Position numbers and translations under genes: made by a program. Under the pieces are notes generated by a model that ran no database searches, was not told where the DNA came from, and saw only the letters and a program-made list of their open reading frames with translations. DNA of 40,177 nt, taken from NCBI GenBank assembly GCA_038131955.1, contig JAYPQK010000004.1, positions 1 to 40,177 on the forward strand. Reading direction: 5' to 3'. Each line of letters starts with the position of its first letter. Positions within the stretch are counted from its first letter, which is position 1. Positions 14,436 through 24,972 of the stretch are shown here, piece by piece. This DNA comes from SHAN690 sp038131955. GTDB taxonomy: Bacteria; Bacteroidota; Bacteroidia; Flavobacteriales_G; Salibacteraceae.

Positions 14436-16235
14436 ATGGCTGAAACTCCATTAAGCAATACGTTATCAGGTATAGCCATTTCGATTTTGGTTGATGGTAA
14501 TGCACTGAAAGAAGATTACAGCGTCGAAAGCATTCTGATTGAAAAAGAGGTTGGGAAAATTAGCGAGGCCAAAATTGTACTGTTTGACGGTGATCCGTCA
14601 GAAAACACATTCGAAATAAGTGAATCTGAGGATTTAGTCCCAGGCAAAGAGATTACTATCAAGCTGGGTTACGATGATCAGGAAAATGATGTGTTTGAAG
14701 GAGTAATTACCAAACATTCCCTCAAGGTAGTTAGTTATGAGCATAGAAGCGCATCTCAGCTTGTCGTAACGTGCAAGGACAAGGCTTTCAAAATGGATGT
14801 GGTACCTAAAAGTGCCAATTTTTCAAAGAAAAAGGACAGTGATATTATTTCTTCTATAGTCAGTGAGTATGGTTTGACCGCAACCGTGGATGCGACCACA
14901 TATGAACATCCAACTTTAATCCAATACCAGACTTCTGATTGGCAATTCATTTTAGATCGCGCTCGCGCCAACGGTATGATTGTTTTAAACGATGCCAGGG
15001 CCCTAAAAGTAAAGGCGCCAGACTTTAGTGATGATGCTGTTTTAACTCTGGATTATGGCTCTACAGTCATAGACTTCAATGCCGATTTAGATGCAAACTA
15101 TCAATTAGGTACGTCGACATACAAGTCTTGGGGCGGACTAACTGGCAAAATTCTTGAGGGCGTTGGATCAAGTCCCTCGTTAAATAAGCAAGGTGATTTT
15201 GATGGAGATAAATTGAAAGCGGTAGGAGGTGAAGCCGATTTAATTCTTTCCGGATCAATTCCTGAAACAGCTGCTGTACTTAAGAGCTTGGCTGATTCCG
15301 ATTTGCTTTTTTCTAGATTATCGCGAATTAAAGGAAGCGTCTCATTTCCTGGTTCAGACAAGCCCATACCGGGCTCTAAAGTTGAACTTACAGGTTTTGG
15401 GGAAAGGTTTAACGGAGATGCTTTTGTTAGCAAGGTTACACACGAAGTAAAAAAGGGATTTTGGAAAACGAGAGTTGGTTTCGGACTTGAGTTTAAATCC
15501 AGAAGTAGATCAGCTTTACTTGGCCAAAGTAAGACTTCGGCTAAACTTTCGGAACTCAATGGCTTACATATTGGCACGGTGAAGAAAATTGATGAGGATC
15601 CGGACGGAGAATTTAGGGTTCAGATTGATTTACCTGTAATAGAGGAATCAGGCGATGGAGTTTGGGCACGCTTGAGTAACTATTATGCAACAAATGGTGC
15701 TGGTTTCAATTTCTTTCCTGAGGTAGGTGATGAGGTAGTCCTCGGATTTCTAGGAGCTGACCCCAGGTTCCCAATTATTTTGGGGTCACTTTACAGCAAA
15801 ACAAATGTTCCGGAACAATCTCCAACTGCTGACAACTTTATTAAATCCATCTCGACAACAGGTAAACTTAAACTATCATTTGACGACGAGAAGGGAGTCA
15901 TTATTCTCGATTCCCCTAATGGCAATAAAGTGACGCTAGACGACGAGAATTCAATTGTTGAACTTGCCGATAGCAACGGTAATACGATCGAGCTATCTGA
16001 GAATGGAATTGAAATTAAAAGTTCAAAGGATTTGAAACTAACTGCGGATGGAGCAATTTCCATCGCGGCACAAACAGACGTTAGTATAGAAGGCGCTGGA
16101 GGTGATGTATCTCTGAAAGGGAATAACATTAATTCTAAGGCTAACATCGCACTTAAAGCTGAGGGGGCTGCAAGTGCAGAGCTTAAGGCTTCTGGAAACG
16201 TCATTGTCAAAGGTGCTATGGTTATGATAAATTGA
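14436..16235 (+). CDS. VgrG-like spike protein (Pvc8-like)
   Basis: 599 residues with the usual gp27-gp5 architecture. Residues about 1-360 are the gp27-like hub (IAISILVDGNALKEDYSVES; DWQFILDRARANGMIVLND is a typical VgrG segment). About 376-450 form the OB-fold (HIGTVKKIDEDPDGEFRVQI; VVLGFLGADPRFPIILGSLY). Residues about 470-599 are short repeated strands (NGNKVTLDDENSIVELADSN; KDLKLTADGAISIAAQTDVS) forming the triple beta-helix needle. The trimer forms the central spike and receives the PAAR tip. No extra effector domain is fused at the C-terminus. Confidence 0.95.
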   Translation: MAETPLSNTLSGIAISILVDGNALKEDYSVESILIEKEVGKISEAKIVLFDGDPSENTFEISESEDLVPGKEITIKLGYDDQENDVFEGVITKHSLKVVSYEHRSASQLVVTCKDKAFKMDVVPKSANFSKKKDSDIISSIVSEYGLTATVDATTYEHPTLIQYQTSDWQFILDRARANGMIVLNDARALKVKAPDFSDDAVLTLDYGSTVIDFNADLDANYQLGTSTYKSWGGLTGKILEGVGSSPSLNKQGDFDGDKLKAVGGEADLILSGSIPETAAVLKSLADSDLLFSRLSRIKGSVSFPGSDKPIPGSKVELTGFGERFNGDAFVSKVTHEVKKGFWKTRVGFGLEFKSRSRSALLGQSKTSAKLSELNGLHIGTVKKIDEDPDGEFRVQIDLPVIEESGDGVWARLSNYYATNGAGFNFFPEVGDEVVLGFLGADPRFPIILGSLYSKTNVPEQSPTADNFIKSISTTGKLKLSFDDEKGVIILDSPNGNKVTLDDENSIVELADSNGNTIELSENGIEIKSSKDLKLTADGAISIAAQTDVSIEGAGGDVSLKGNNINSKANIALKAEGAASAELKASGNVIVKGAMVMIN

Positions 16236-16248
16236 TATTATTGTAGGT

Positions 16249-16533
16249 ATGATGGCCGCTCGTATAACAGACATGCATCAATGCTCGCAAACAACGGGAC
16301 CCGTGCCTCATGTTGGTGGTCCAATAATTGGCCCAGGTTGTCCTACTGTGCTGATAGGAGGTATGCCTGCGGCTGTAGTAGGTGATAATTGTGTTTGCGT
16401 TGGTCCACCAGATTCAATTGTTAAAGGCTCAACGAAGGTATTGTTGGCAGGTAAGCCTGCAGTAAGGATGGGTGACTCAACAGCGCATGGAGGTACCATA
16501 ATTGCTGGGTGCCCAACGGTGATGATTGGCTAA
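16249..16533 (+). CDS. PAAR-repeat spike tip (Pvc10-like)
   Basis: A 94-residue PAAR protein that sharpens the spike trimer. Visible repeats include HVGGPIIGPGCPTVLIGGMP, then AAVVGDNCVC, GKPAVRMGDSTAHGGTIIAG and the terminal CPTVMIG. The His and Cys residues (His10, His22, Cys30, His80, Cys86 approximately) are suitable for the usual structural zinc site. There is no N- or C-terminal effector extension. The start may be either of two adjacent ATGs (16249 or 16252). The stop lies one base before the gp25 start. Confidence 0.94.
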   Translation: MMAARITDMHQCSQTTGPVPHVGGPIIGPGCPTVLIGGMPAAVVGDNCVCVGPPDSIVKGSTKVLLAGKPAVRMGDSTAHGGTIIAGCPTVMIG

Positions 16534-16534
16534 T

Positions 16535-16954
16535 ATGGATAACGAATCCGCCTTTTTGGGAGTCGGTTGGTCTTTTCCACCAACCTTCGAAAAATCAACT
16601 TCTACAATTCGACTCGTTCGTGATGAGGAGGATATTGCCCAATCATTGAAACTCATACTCCTAACATCTTATGGTGAGCGGGTCATGCGTCCAGAGTTTG
16701 GATCAAACATTTCCCTAATCAACTTTCGGTCAATGGATGGTAATACAATCAACGAGCTGAAAACTTTCGTTGAACAGGCAGTATTGCAATTTGAACCTCG
16801 CGTGACCTTGCATGAAGTAAATATTGACACTTCAGAAATTTATGATGGGGTGCTGCAAATAATGCTTGATTACACTATCAGAAAGATTAATGTGCGTACC
16901 AATATTGTTTTCCCCTTTTATTTCAAAGAGGGTACGAATGTGACAGGGATGTAG
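16535..16954 (+). CDS. gp25-like baseplate protein (Pvc9-like)
   Basis: 139 residues of the GPW/gp25 family. Key features are the N-terminal FLGVGWSFPP, then VRDEEDIAQSLKLILLTSYG and ERVMRPEFGSNI (the conserved R-x-P-x-x-G pattern), and a C-terminal strand IMLDYTIRKINVRTNIVFPF. gp25 forms the baseplate platform and nucleates the sheath by offering a handshake strand. I chose ATG at 16535, directly after the PAAR stop, over an in-frame TTG at 16526 that lies inside the PAAR gene. Confidence 0.94.
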   Translation: MDNESAFLGVGWSFPPTFEKSTSTIRLVRDEEDIAQSLKLILLTSYGERVMRPEFGSNISLINFRSMDGNTINELKTFVEQAVLQFEPRVTLHEVNIDTSEIYDGVLQIMLDYTIRKINVRTNIVFPFYFKEGTNVTGM

Positions 16955-16975
16955 TTAATTTGAAGGACCTACCCG

Positions 16976-19900
16976 ATGATGAAAAGCACCGAACGCACTT
17001 CGTTTCAGTTTCACGGGGTGTCCACACTTTCGAGACGCCCACAAGCCTTAAGTGCCGAATATTGTAGTCTTGATGAACGCTCCTTGTCTGAGCTATTGCA
17101 TCTCATCCATAGATTTTCGAAGTCAGTTTCCTACACGAATACTAAAAATGAATTGGACGGTGATTGGTCTGAATTCTTTAAAAACAATCTGGCATTTTTA
17201 CTAAGCGATATCGCTTGTTTCGATGAAATCGAGGCTGCCAATAGAATAGGCATAATCACAAGTAAGCTCAAAAGCACGGATGATAATGTTGAGTTGAATG
17301 AATTGTATTTTAATCTGGTCCTTCAGACGTATAGATTATTTCGCCAATTCGATGAGTGGTACAAAAGATCAAAGAGAAATATTGAGCACATATCAGACAA
17401 CGTTCTAGATCCTCATCTTCATAATGCTATCCAAACAAGGCTTTCACCGTTGCTCCATGACCTAAGACCGGAAATAGAGAAATTGATTAACACATTTCCT
17501 GAAGGTCAGGAATTTCACGAGTTTCAATTTAATCAGTTTGAGCCGGTTTGGTCAATTTCTAATGGCAGTCCAAAAAACGAGGTAGAAAAGGCTGATCTAT
17601 ACACATCTTCGACCATTGTAACCAGGATTCACAAGAATATCCTAGCCACCATTACTCACCTTAAACATATTGCGCCAAACCTTTTGAACCGAGTAATTAC
17701 TGATTATCCATATCATGAACCTCATGTCTCGTTGATAATCTCCTTTCTACAGGCGTACAAACACGTGCAGGCTGATTTAAATGAAATTACTCGAAGACAT
17801 TTAGATTATTACTTTAGGAATGTCCTAAAGCAAAGTCCAAGATATTCATTTCCTGACCGAGTTCATGTTTGTTTTGAGCTTGCCCAGCATATAAACCAAA
17901 CAACGATTTCTGCAGGCACCTTGCTTTCGGCCGGGGTGGATGAGGAAGGCAGAACGAAGAATTATTTAGTTAGTTCGGATATTCAAGTTCACCATTCAAG
18001 GATTGAAGACCTTTTAGTTGTTCATGTGGCAAACAATCCTAGCATTGGCATTGGCACATCTTTTAAGGATGTATCTAATATTTACTCGTCCAAGATTTTA
18101 TTCAATAGGCAGGGTTTTGTGATCAATGAATCAGGCAAGAAATCCTCGGCATTTCTTTTTGGACGTGATCAAGCTGACATTAGTCTTGCGCATCGCGATA
18201 TGAGACAGGCAACAGTGGGTTTTGCCATTTCATCTTCTGTTCTAATTCTGAACGAAGGAAATAGGACAGTAAGCCTTACTCTAAAGTTTCATCTGAAATC
18301 GATGACTTCTTTGGTGTCTTTCGTGGAAGAAATTGCAATTAACGAAGGACTCTCCGCGGACAACGCATTTTACAAAATATTAAACAACATTTTTCGCCTA
18401 AGGATTACGACGCCTGAGGGCTGGTTTGAAACTTACAGATATGATATAGTTCGTCCAAAGGCGTGGACGGATGGTGAGATTCAAATTAACGTAAGCCTTG
18501 ATGTTTCAGAACCCGCCGTTTCATGCTATTCAAGCGCTCTACATGGTTTCGGATATGAAACGAAATGGCCGATTTTTGAGTTTCATATCTCCTCTAAGTA
18601 TGCAATGTATGCTTATTCGTATTTGAAGGATTTAGCAATAGAGGAGTGTAGAATAGCCGCTGAAGTTCATGGAATTAAAGATCTTTCAGTTTTCAATGAT
18701 CAAGGTCAATTGGACATTCAAATGCCATTCTATCCTTTCGGATCAAATCCGGACATGGGATCGTACATTTTGCTGGGTCATAGCGAATTGTTTACCAAAC
18801 AAATTGATGACATCAGTTTCGACATACAATGGCACAATCTTCCGAGAATAGCTGGGGGCTTTGAATCATATTATAGAGAATACGGTCAGGAAATAAAAAA
18901 CGATTCATTTAAGGTAGGGGTATCGGGGCTATCCGAGTTTCATTTCCACCCAAAAGAAGAATCGAATATTCAAAAATTCAATCTTTTCGAACTATCCGAA
19001 GAAGGACAAACATTAAGGCAAAAAAGGGCTCTTAGAAATATCGATATCACTAAGCTTAAAATCAAGCCTAGTTATGCGCCCGTTGATGTTTCAAATTACA
19101 CGGCCAAAACTCGAACGGGATTTATCAAATTAGAATTGATGGAGCCTGAAATGGGTTTCGGTTTTGATCTATTTCCAAGGTTGTTCTCAGATGCAGTCAT
19201 TAAAAATGCCCAATCCAATTCAGGTATTCTTGGAACAAAAGAAGGTCCTAAGGTAGATCTGCCTAAAAATGCATTCGCACCTCAAATGCGATCCATAGCA
19301 CTCAACTATAAAGCATCGACGGTTCTTACATTTCTTCCAGATAGAGCATCAGACAATGATGAGAGAATTGACGATAGAATTTTCCATATCCATCCATTTG
19401 GTAATACGGCAATCTTCAAAAATGGACTGCCGGAAACAAATGTGCTGTTAGGTCAATACGATGATGAAGGTTATTTATATATAGGTCTGTCTGAATTGAA
19501 TCCACCTTTAAATCTCACGCTATATTTTCAACTTGAGTATAACGCACTCAACGTTATCAACTTCAGTGATATTCCAAAGGTTAAGTGGTCCTATCTAGTT
19601 GGCAATCAGTGGGTTGAATTTGATCGTAGTGGTGTCATTTCGGACGGTACAAATAACTTCACAACTTCAGGTATTGTCGAGCTAAAGCTCCCCTCTGGTA
19701 TGGACATTTCTCATGACATTTTACCCGACGGTAAATTTTGGATATCAGCGTCAATAGCCAGGAATACTCAGATTTTGTCCAGGATGGTATTTGTAAGCTG
19801 TAATGCCGCGGTTGCGACTTGGCAACCACATAAAGCAGGTGTTAATTGGGAAAATAATATCTCGTCGGAAACTATCACAGGTTTCATTAAAAGTCGTTCA

Positions 19901-20773
19901 GATATTGTTAAGTTAAGCCAGCCGTTTCCTTCATTCGGAGGAAATGCGGGTGAAACAGATGATCAGTTTCATATACGTGTTTCAGAAAGGCTGAAGCATA
20001 AAAATAGAGTTGTAAACCCTGAAGATTATGAACGCATCATTCTAGAGAAGTTTCCAAACATTTTTCAAGCACTTTGTTTAACAAGTACCGAGCATCCGAG
20101 CTTTGTGTCACCTGGTGAACTCAGGGTAATCGTAGTACCGAAATTCAATCCTGAAGGTCCGTTTTTATTTCCTCGCGTCGACTATAATGGGATGAAAGTC
20201 ATAGAGGATACGCTCATTGAATTAGCTTCTCCATTCGTGAAGCTAAAGGTTATAAATCCGATTTACGAGAAAGTGCGGATAAGCTGCAGTGTTCAATTTA
20301 CTGGAGGTTCTAGTGCTGGCGAATACGTTTCCAAATTAGAGGACGACATTAGATCATTCCTTTGTCCTTGGTTTGGTGAGCAACAAGGTGAAATGTTGTT
20401 TGATCAAGGGATTGAGCAATCTCAGGTTTATTCTTTTATTGAGTCCTTGGATTATGTAAATTTCGTTACACGACTTTCAATTGTCGTATTGCATTATAAG
20501 AATGGAAAATATAGTATCTCAGATTCAGCCGCTGAAGAGGGAAAGTTAAACAGGATCAGAACTAGCTCTCCATGGAGCGTGCTGGTCCCAGATGAGAATC
20601 AAGACATAGCAATCATAAATCGAACAATTCACGGCAGGGCATCAGAAACGAAAATTGATACGATGAAAGTGGGTTCAGATTTTGTCATTTCAGAGGAAGA
20701 AGAGGAAGAAATAGTTTATCCTTACTTTGACCACGAACGAGATGTTTTCTATGCCATTAAAATCGATTTGTAG
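16976..20773 (+). CDS. Large baseplate wedge protein with gpJ/gp6-like domain (Pvc11-like)
   Basis: A 1265-residue protein whose C-terminal part (from about residue 965) is a baseplate J-like domain: GGNAGETDDQFHIRVSERLK, HKNRVVNPEDYERIILEKFP, then SPGELRVIVVPKF and YEKVRISCSVQFTGG. The preceding about 950 residues are helical at the start (LHLIHRFSKSVSYTN) and then beta-rich, and are typical of the long Bacteroidota versions. In the particle, gpJ/gp6-like subunits form the wedge ring that contacts gp25 and the Pvc12-like protein. The start is one of two adjacent ATGs (16976, 16979). The C-terminal tail contains an acidic cluster (ISEEEEEEIVYPY). Confidence 0.92.
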   Translation: MMKSTERTSFQFHGVSTLSRRPQALSAEYCSLDERSLSELLHLIHRFSKSVSYTNTKNELDGDWSEFFKNNLAFLLSDIACFDEIEAANRIGIITSKLKSTDDNVELNELYFNLVLQTYRLFRQFDEWYKRSKRNIEHISDNVLDPHLHNAIQTRLSPLLHDLRPEIEKLINTFPEGQEFHEFQFNQFEPVWSISNGSPKNEVEKADLYTSSTIVTRIHKNILATITHLKHIAPNLLNRVITDYPYHEPHVSLIISFLQAYKHVQADLNEITRRHLDYYFRNVLKQSPRYSFPDRVHVCFELAQHINQTTISAGTLLSAGVDEEGRTKNYLVSSDIQVHHSRIEDLLVVHVANNPSIGIGTSFKDVSNIYSSKILFNRQGFVINESGKKSSAFLFGRDQADISLAHRDMRQATVGFAISSSVLILNEGNRTVSLTLKFHLKSMTSLVSFVEEIAINEGLSADNAFYKILNNIFRLRITTPEGWFETYRYDIVRPKAWTDGEIQINVSLDVSEPAVSCYSSALHGFGYETKWPIFEFHISSKYAMYAYSYLKDLAIEECRIAAEVHGIKDLSVFNDQGQLDIQMPFYPFGSNPDMGSYILLGHSELFTKQIDDISFDIQWHNLPRIAGGFESYYREYGQEIKNDSFKVGVSGLSEFHFHPKEESNIQKFNLFELSEEGQTLRQKRALRNIDITKLKIKPSYAPVDVSNYTAKTRTGFIKLELMEPEMGFGFDLFPRLFSDAVIKNAQSNSGILGTKEGPKVDLPKNAFAPQMRSIALNYKASTVLTFLPDRASDNDERIDDRIFHIHPFGNTAIFKNGLPETNVLLGQYDDEGYLYIGLSELNPPLNLTLYFQLEYNALNVINFSDIPKVKWSYLVGNQWVEFDRSGVISDGTNNFTTSGIVELKLPSGMDISHDILPDGKFWISASIARNTQILSRMVFVSCNAAVATWQPHKAGVNWENNISSETITGFIKSRSDIVKLSQPFPSFGGNAGETDDQFHIRVSERLKHKNRVVNPEDYERIILEKFPNIFQALCLTSTEHPSFVSPGELRVIVVPKFNPEGPFLFPRVDYNGMKVIEDTLIELASPFVKLKVINPIYEKVRISCSVQFTGGSSAGEYVSKLEDDIRSFLCPWFGEQQGEMLFDQGIEQSQVYSFIESLDYVNFVTRLSIVVLHYKNGKYSISDSAAEEGKLNRIRTSSPWSVLVPDENQDIAIINRTIHGRASETKIDTMKVGSDFVISEEEEEEIVYPYFDHERDVFYAIKIDL

Positions 20774-20794
20774 CACTATCAAATAGTATAGGAA

Positions 20795-21529
20795 ATGGAG
20801 ATTTTTAATCGATCAACACTCAAAGGTTTCTTCCAAAAGGGCAAGGTTCCAACGGAAGTACACTTCGCTAATCTCATAGACTCGACTATAAATAAAATCG
20901 ATGATGGTTTTGCAAAATCTGTCGAGAATGGCTTAAAACTGGCACCTGGTGGTGACTCTACAAAGCTCATTAGCTTCTACAGTGACATTAAGGAAAAAAA
21001 TTCGCTTTGGTCTGTATCAGTGAATCCAAGCGAAATCTCAGAGGGACTTAGTATATCAGAGGGAAATGACGAAACCCGAATTTTCTTGAAAAAGGGAGGA
21101 AATGTCGGAATCTCCACATTGGATCCATCATATACATTGGAGGTTGATGGAACTGCTGCAATGCGCAACCGTATTGGCACCTATCAATCCAAAAATGAAG
21201 TAAGTGCAGATGCCGAATGGCATGTTTTACTAGACAACCTCAGAGGTTGTCATGCATTTGAAGTGGTAGCCAAGGTGGAGGGAGTAAAGAAAAGAGGGAA
21301 ATATGCAATGGCTCATGCAATCGCCGTGAGTGCTCATGATGGTTCTCGGAATAAAATTCGAGTTACTCAAGCTTGCTATGGATGGCTTTGGCACAGACTG
21401 CGCTTTAGATGGAGGAAGGGGCCAACAGGGGAATACAGATTGGAAATGAAATCAAGTAGTCATTATGGTACAGATGAAAAAGATGAGGTGATTCAGATAT
21501 CCTTTCATGTTACTTCACTCTGGAACTAA
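20795..21529 (+). CDS. Fibre/adhesin-like protein
   Basis: 244 residues. The N-terminus (MEIFNRSTLKGFFQKGKVPT; VHFANLIDSTINKIDDGF) is typical of attachment segments found in Bacteroidota tail-fibre-like proteins. The middle contains GNVGISTLDPSYTLEVDGTA, the G-N-V-G-I-x-T-x-x-P-x-x-x-L-x-V-x-G pattern seen just before fibre tips or chaperone domains. The C-terminal about 90 residues form a beta-rich domain (ECHAFEVVAKVEG-like region followed by KIRVTQACYGWLWHRLRFRW and IQISFHVTSLW) that may be a binding head. It probably contributes to target binding or plugs the baseplate exterior, but the receptor cannot be predicted. Position between the two wedge genes supports a baseplate role. Confidence 0.75.
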   Translation: MEIFNRSTLKGFFQKGKVPTEVHFANLIDSTINKIDDGFAKSVENGLKLAPGGDSTKLISFYSDIKEKNSLWSVSVNPSEISEGLSISEGNDETRIFLKKGGNVGISTLDPSYTLEVDGTAAMRNRIGTYQSKNEVSADAEWHVLLDNLRGCHAFEVVAKVEGVKKRGKYAMAHAIAVSAHDGSRNKIRVTQACYGWLWHRLRFRWRKGPTGEYRLEMKSSSHYGTDEKDEVIQISFHVTSLWN

Positions 21530-21561
21530 GCATTGATGATGATTTTCTTTATCAAAGAGTA

Positions 21562-24500
21562 TTGAAAGAATCAGCCTACATATCGGCAAAAGAAAAGCAT
21601 AGAGTCAGCATGGACTATGACTCCTTGCGACGCGAAGCCATTGCTATTACTCAAAATATTTCAGGTAAAAAATGGACTGACTATAATATTCATGATCCCG
21701 GAGTCACCATATTAGAGCAATTTGTATTCGTGCTTACAGATATTGCTTACCGGACCAATATCGATATTGAAGAGTTGCTTTTCCATCGAAAGAATTTGCT
21801 TTCCTATGAAAAAAGTGGATTATTTCCGGCTGACCAAATCTTTCCCTCCTCGCCAATTACTCTAAGTGATTTCAGGATATTATTTCTAGATCAATTCGTT
21901 GACATTCTTTCAAATTGTTGGTTTGAAAAGTTGACAAATCATAGGGAAGGAATAAAAGGACTCTTCAATCTGGTTGTACAGCTGAAACCTATTATTTCTG
22001 AATCACAACATCACGATATTAAAAGACAGTTAAGAGGCTACTACCTACAATTCCGAAATTTCTGTGAGGATATTGAAGAAATAATAATTCTTAAACCAGA
22101 ACCTCTTCAAATTGAGTTGGAACTGGAGGTCACCCAAGAGTCTTTGGTAGAAGAAATAATTGCTGAGCTACTCTTTAAAATTGAACAATACTTAAATCCA
22201 TGGGTCGAGTTCAAGTCACTAGAAGAATTAGAAGAAATTGGACTTGGTTTAGAAGAGATTTTTAATGTGCCATCCAATCAACATGGGTTTATATTAAAAA
22301 GTCAATTACGTCCGAAACAAGATCAGTATTACATCTCCAAGATTCAAGAATTTATTTCTGTAATTCCAGGTGTAAGGCACTTGCAACATTTGCGAGTATT
22401 TCAAAATGGCGTTCCCGTTCATGGTGATATTATTCACGTTTCTCCGGATAAATTCATCACTTTATTGGGATCGGATGATAATAGAGAAGTTTCTGAACGC
22501 TTTCGCATAAAGGTACATAAGGGCGGTGTAGCGAATAAATTCAGAAAAGAATCAGTAAACCAATTGGTTGATTTGAAGAATTTCAGATACAAGCGCAATT
22601 ATGAAATACTCAAAAGCCATCAACGCAAGTTCAATGCGAGGCTGACAACGTCAGAAATTGAGAATTACGAATCAATACAAACCGGATTTCCGGCAGTTTA
22701 TGGGGTGGGGTCTTATACCCCTGCAAAAGAAGAGGGAGCTCAAAGGTTAGCTCAGTCATCACAGCTCAAAGCCTATTTAATCTTCTTCGATCAAATAATG
22801 GCGAATCATCTCGCTCAATTATCTCACATCGGTGAGTTATTGTCTATTGATGATTTCAATATTGAAGAGTTCTCTACTTACTATGCCCAATCACTATACG
22901 GCAATGTAACGGATGCCGAAAAATTGATACATAAAACTTTACGTCCATTAAAAGAAATAGAAGACGCAATTAAAGATCTGCGTGGATTTGATGAGATTCA
23001 AATGGATAGGACAAGGCATCAAATTCGATCGCTTGAACGAGAGTTGGCAAGAAAAAGAGAGCTAGTTGTAATGCTAGCCAATGAAAATTTAGATCGGCTG
23101 CTTCAAAAGTCTCAAGAGGCATTTAAGCAAGATAAAAGCTTTAACGACCTCATGATATATAAGCTTGCGGATGAATTAAGAAATCGAGAAAAAGATGATA
23201 TTCAAAAGAACAGCAAGGGGCCAAAGAACGGCGAGCTCCGAACTAAGGTCATCGAGTTGATAGAAGCGGAGCTATTTCAACGTGAGCATAAGGTGGAGAT
23301 GGCAGATGAAGATTTGACTGACCTTATGATCGGTACAGATAATAGAATGGATAGAAAAAATCGAGTATTATCCCATCTATTAGCTCGATTTGGTGACCAG
23401 TTTACATCTGATTTTCAATCGATGTTTTATCAAAATGTAGATCAAAGAACATCGGATAACGATAAAAAGTTGATTCAACTTAAATCCACCTTCCTAAAAC
23501 AGATTGTAAGGATTAATCGATTTAGATCTCGTGGCGTTTTGATAGGAAATGATGAAAGTTATTCAGGGACACAAACTGAGCTAGAGACTAAAGTTTCTTT
23601 GCTCCTAAATCTTGAAGTTGGAGATAAAAAGTCAAAGCAGGAGGTTCTGACTGATCAATTAACTGTCGAGAGATTAACCACCGCCGACGTTAAGAAGAAA
23701 AAAAATTCAGGTAGTCAAGTTGAGTATCTCATCAGAAAATCATCCGATAAACAGAATAAGGTCGAATTCCTGGTGAATAGTCCGCAATATGTGAAGTACC
23801 TCTTTCAATTTGGATTGATGAAATCGAACTATCAAATTATTGAAGAAGGTAAAGTATTTGGTGTCTATTTTATTCCGCCTACCCACGAAGATGCCACTAG
23901 GTTATATGAAGCAAAATCAAAAAATGAAGCCAGGCAAATTGTTGAAAAACTTGTGAATGAGCTTCAAAGAATCAGCAATGAGTATGAAAGATTTAGAGTT
24001 GTAGAGCATATATTGCTTCGGCCACACAGCAGTTCTTATTGTAATTTCTTGCTTAAAGGCGCTAATGGGAGTTCCATTTTTAGAAGTTCGGCAGTTGCGC
24101 GAGAAAATATTCAAGTTTCTAAGGCTCATGATGCCTTACTGCTGGCGTGTTATAAAGACAGCTACCAAGTGGTAAAGAATTCAGATGGCGATTATAATGT
24201 GTTAATTAAGAATTCTGTAGGTGTAGAAATTGCCCATTCTTGCGATCTATTTTTGACTGAATTGAGTTCGGAAAAATTCATACAGTCGAGCGTTGCTCAT
24301 TTTACTAAGTCCAGAGGAGACTTCAATCGTTTGTTTGAATTAGATAATAAGCTGAAATACTATTTCGAAGTTTTGGACGAGATGGATTCGGTTATGTTTT
24401 CCAGTATTGTCGCCAAGGATTTAGAGCAACAGGAAAGTTTAATAGAAAAGTTGTTCTCTCTAGCGGTAATTGAAAGTAATTATAGAATTTCTGAAAATAG

Positions 24501-24972
24501 AAGAACTCATCAACTTCAGGTTGAGATCCTTGAACAGGATAATCAAGTCTTGGTAATAGCGCAAGAAACTTTTAGGACAGAACCTGAAGCTCAGCGGTTT
24601 ATCGATAATTCTGCCAATGAGTTCAGAAATTGGCGAGAATCTCGCCCCAAAGATCAGATAGTCAGGTATCGCCGAGAAGGTGGAAGAAGCTCCTCTGAGT
24701 ATAATTCAACGCTCAGTGTGGTGTTTCCTGATTGGACATCCAGATTCCATAACATGGAGTTTGTAGATGTATTTAAAAATACAGTCTTACGCTGCGCGCC
24801 TGCTCATGTATCCGTTCGATTTGTCCCGTTAAGTTATACCGAGATGTTCGATTTTGAACAGAAATTTGATCATTTGATAAGTGAGTTGGCGGAAATCAAT
24901 ATCAACAATCGCGAACGCATTGGGGAACTCTCTAATTCTATTCTAAAGATCATATCAGATGGCGAGAATTGA
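21562..24972 (+). CDS. Pvc12-like baseplate wedge protein
   Basis: 1136 residues. The N-terminal segment WTDYNIHDPGVTILEQFVFV (about 38-57) followed by LTDIAYRTN is the hallmark of Pvc12-type baseplate components, which pair with gpJ-like proteins to form wedges. A second conserved patch lies in the middle (AYLIFFDQIMANHLAQLSHI), followed by long charged helical stretches (about 470-640) and a C-terminal region with FRVVEHILLRPHS, then NTVLRCAPAHVSVRFVPLS. The start is TTG at 21562; an in-frame ATG at 21610 is possible, just before YDSLRREAIAIT. The 3' end overlaps the STAND ATPase gene by 14 bases. Confidence 0.9.
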   Translation: MKESAYISAKEKHRVSMDYDSLRREAIAITQNISGKKWTDYNIHDPGVTILEQFVFVLTDIAYRTNIDIEELLFHRKNLLSYEKSGLFPADQIFPSSPITLSDFRILFLDQFVDILSNCWFEKLTNHREGIKGLFNLVVQLKPIISESQHHDIKRQLRGYYLQFRNFCEDIEEIIILKPEPLQIELELEVTQESLVEEIIAELLFKIEQYLNPWVEFKSLEELEEIGLGLEEIFNVPSNQHGFILKSQLRPKQDQYYISKIQEFISVIPGVRHLQHLRVFQNGVPVHGDIIHVSPDKFITLLGSDDNREVSERFRIKVHKGGVANKFRKESVNQLVDLKNFRYKRNYEILKSHQRKFNARLTTSEIENYESIQTGFPAVYGVGSYTPAKEEGAQRLAQSSQLKAYLIFFDQIMANHLAQLSHIGELLSIDDFNIEEFSTYYAQSLYGNVTDAEKLIHKTLRPLKEIEDAIKDLRGFDEIQMDRTRHQIRSLERELARKRELVVMLANENLDRLLQKSQEAFKQDKSFNDLMIYKLADELRNREKDDIQKNSKGPKNGELRTKVIELIEAELFQREHKVEMADEDLTDLMIGTDNRMDRKNRVLSHLLARFGDQFTSDFQSMFYQNVDQRTSDNDKKLIQLKSTFLKQIVRINRFRSRGVLIGNDESYSGTQTELETKVSLLLNLEVGDKKSKQEVLTDQLTVERLTTADVKKKKNSGSQVEYLIRKSSDKQNKVEFLVNSPQYVKYLFQFGLMKSNYQIIEEGKVFGVYFIPPTHEDATRLYEAKSKNEARQIVEKLVNELQRISNEYERFRVVEHILLRPHSSSYCNFLLKGANGSSIFRSSAVARENIQVSKAHDALLLACYKDSYQVVKNSDGDYNVLIKNSVGVEIAHSCDLFLTELSSEKFIQSSVAHFTKSRGDFNRLFELDNKLKYYFEVLDEMDSVMFSSIVAKDLEQQESLIEKLFSLAVIESNYRISENRRTHQLQVEILEQDNQVLVIAQETFRTEPEAQRFIDNSANEFRNWRESRPKDQIVRYRREGGRSSSEYNSTLSVVFPDWTSRFHNMEFVDVFKNTVLRCAPAHVSVRFVPLSYTEMFDFEQKFDHLISELAEININNRERIGELSNSILKIISDGEN

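Noticed and set aside
15101..15577. 158-residue minus-strand open frame within the VgrG-like gene
   Set aside because: It is antisense to well-supported coding sequence, has Ser/Pro/Leu composition typical of antisense frames, and shows no motif.
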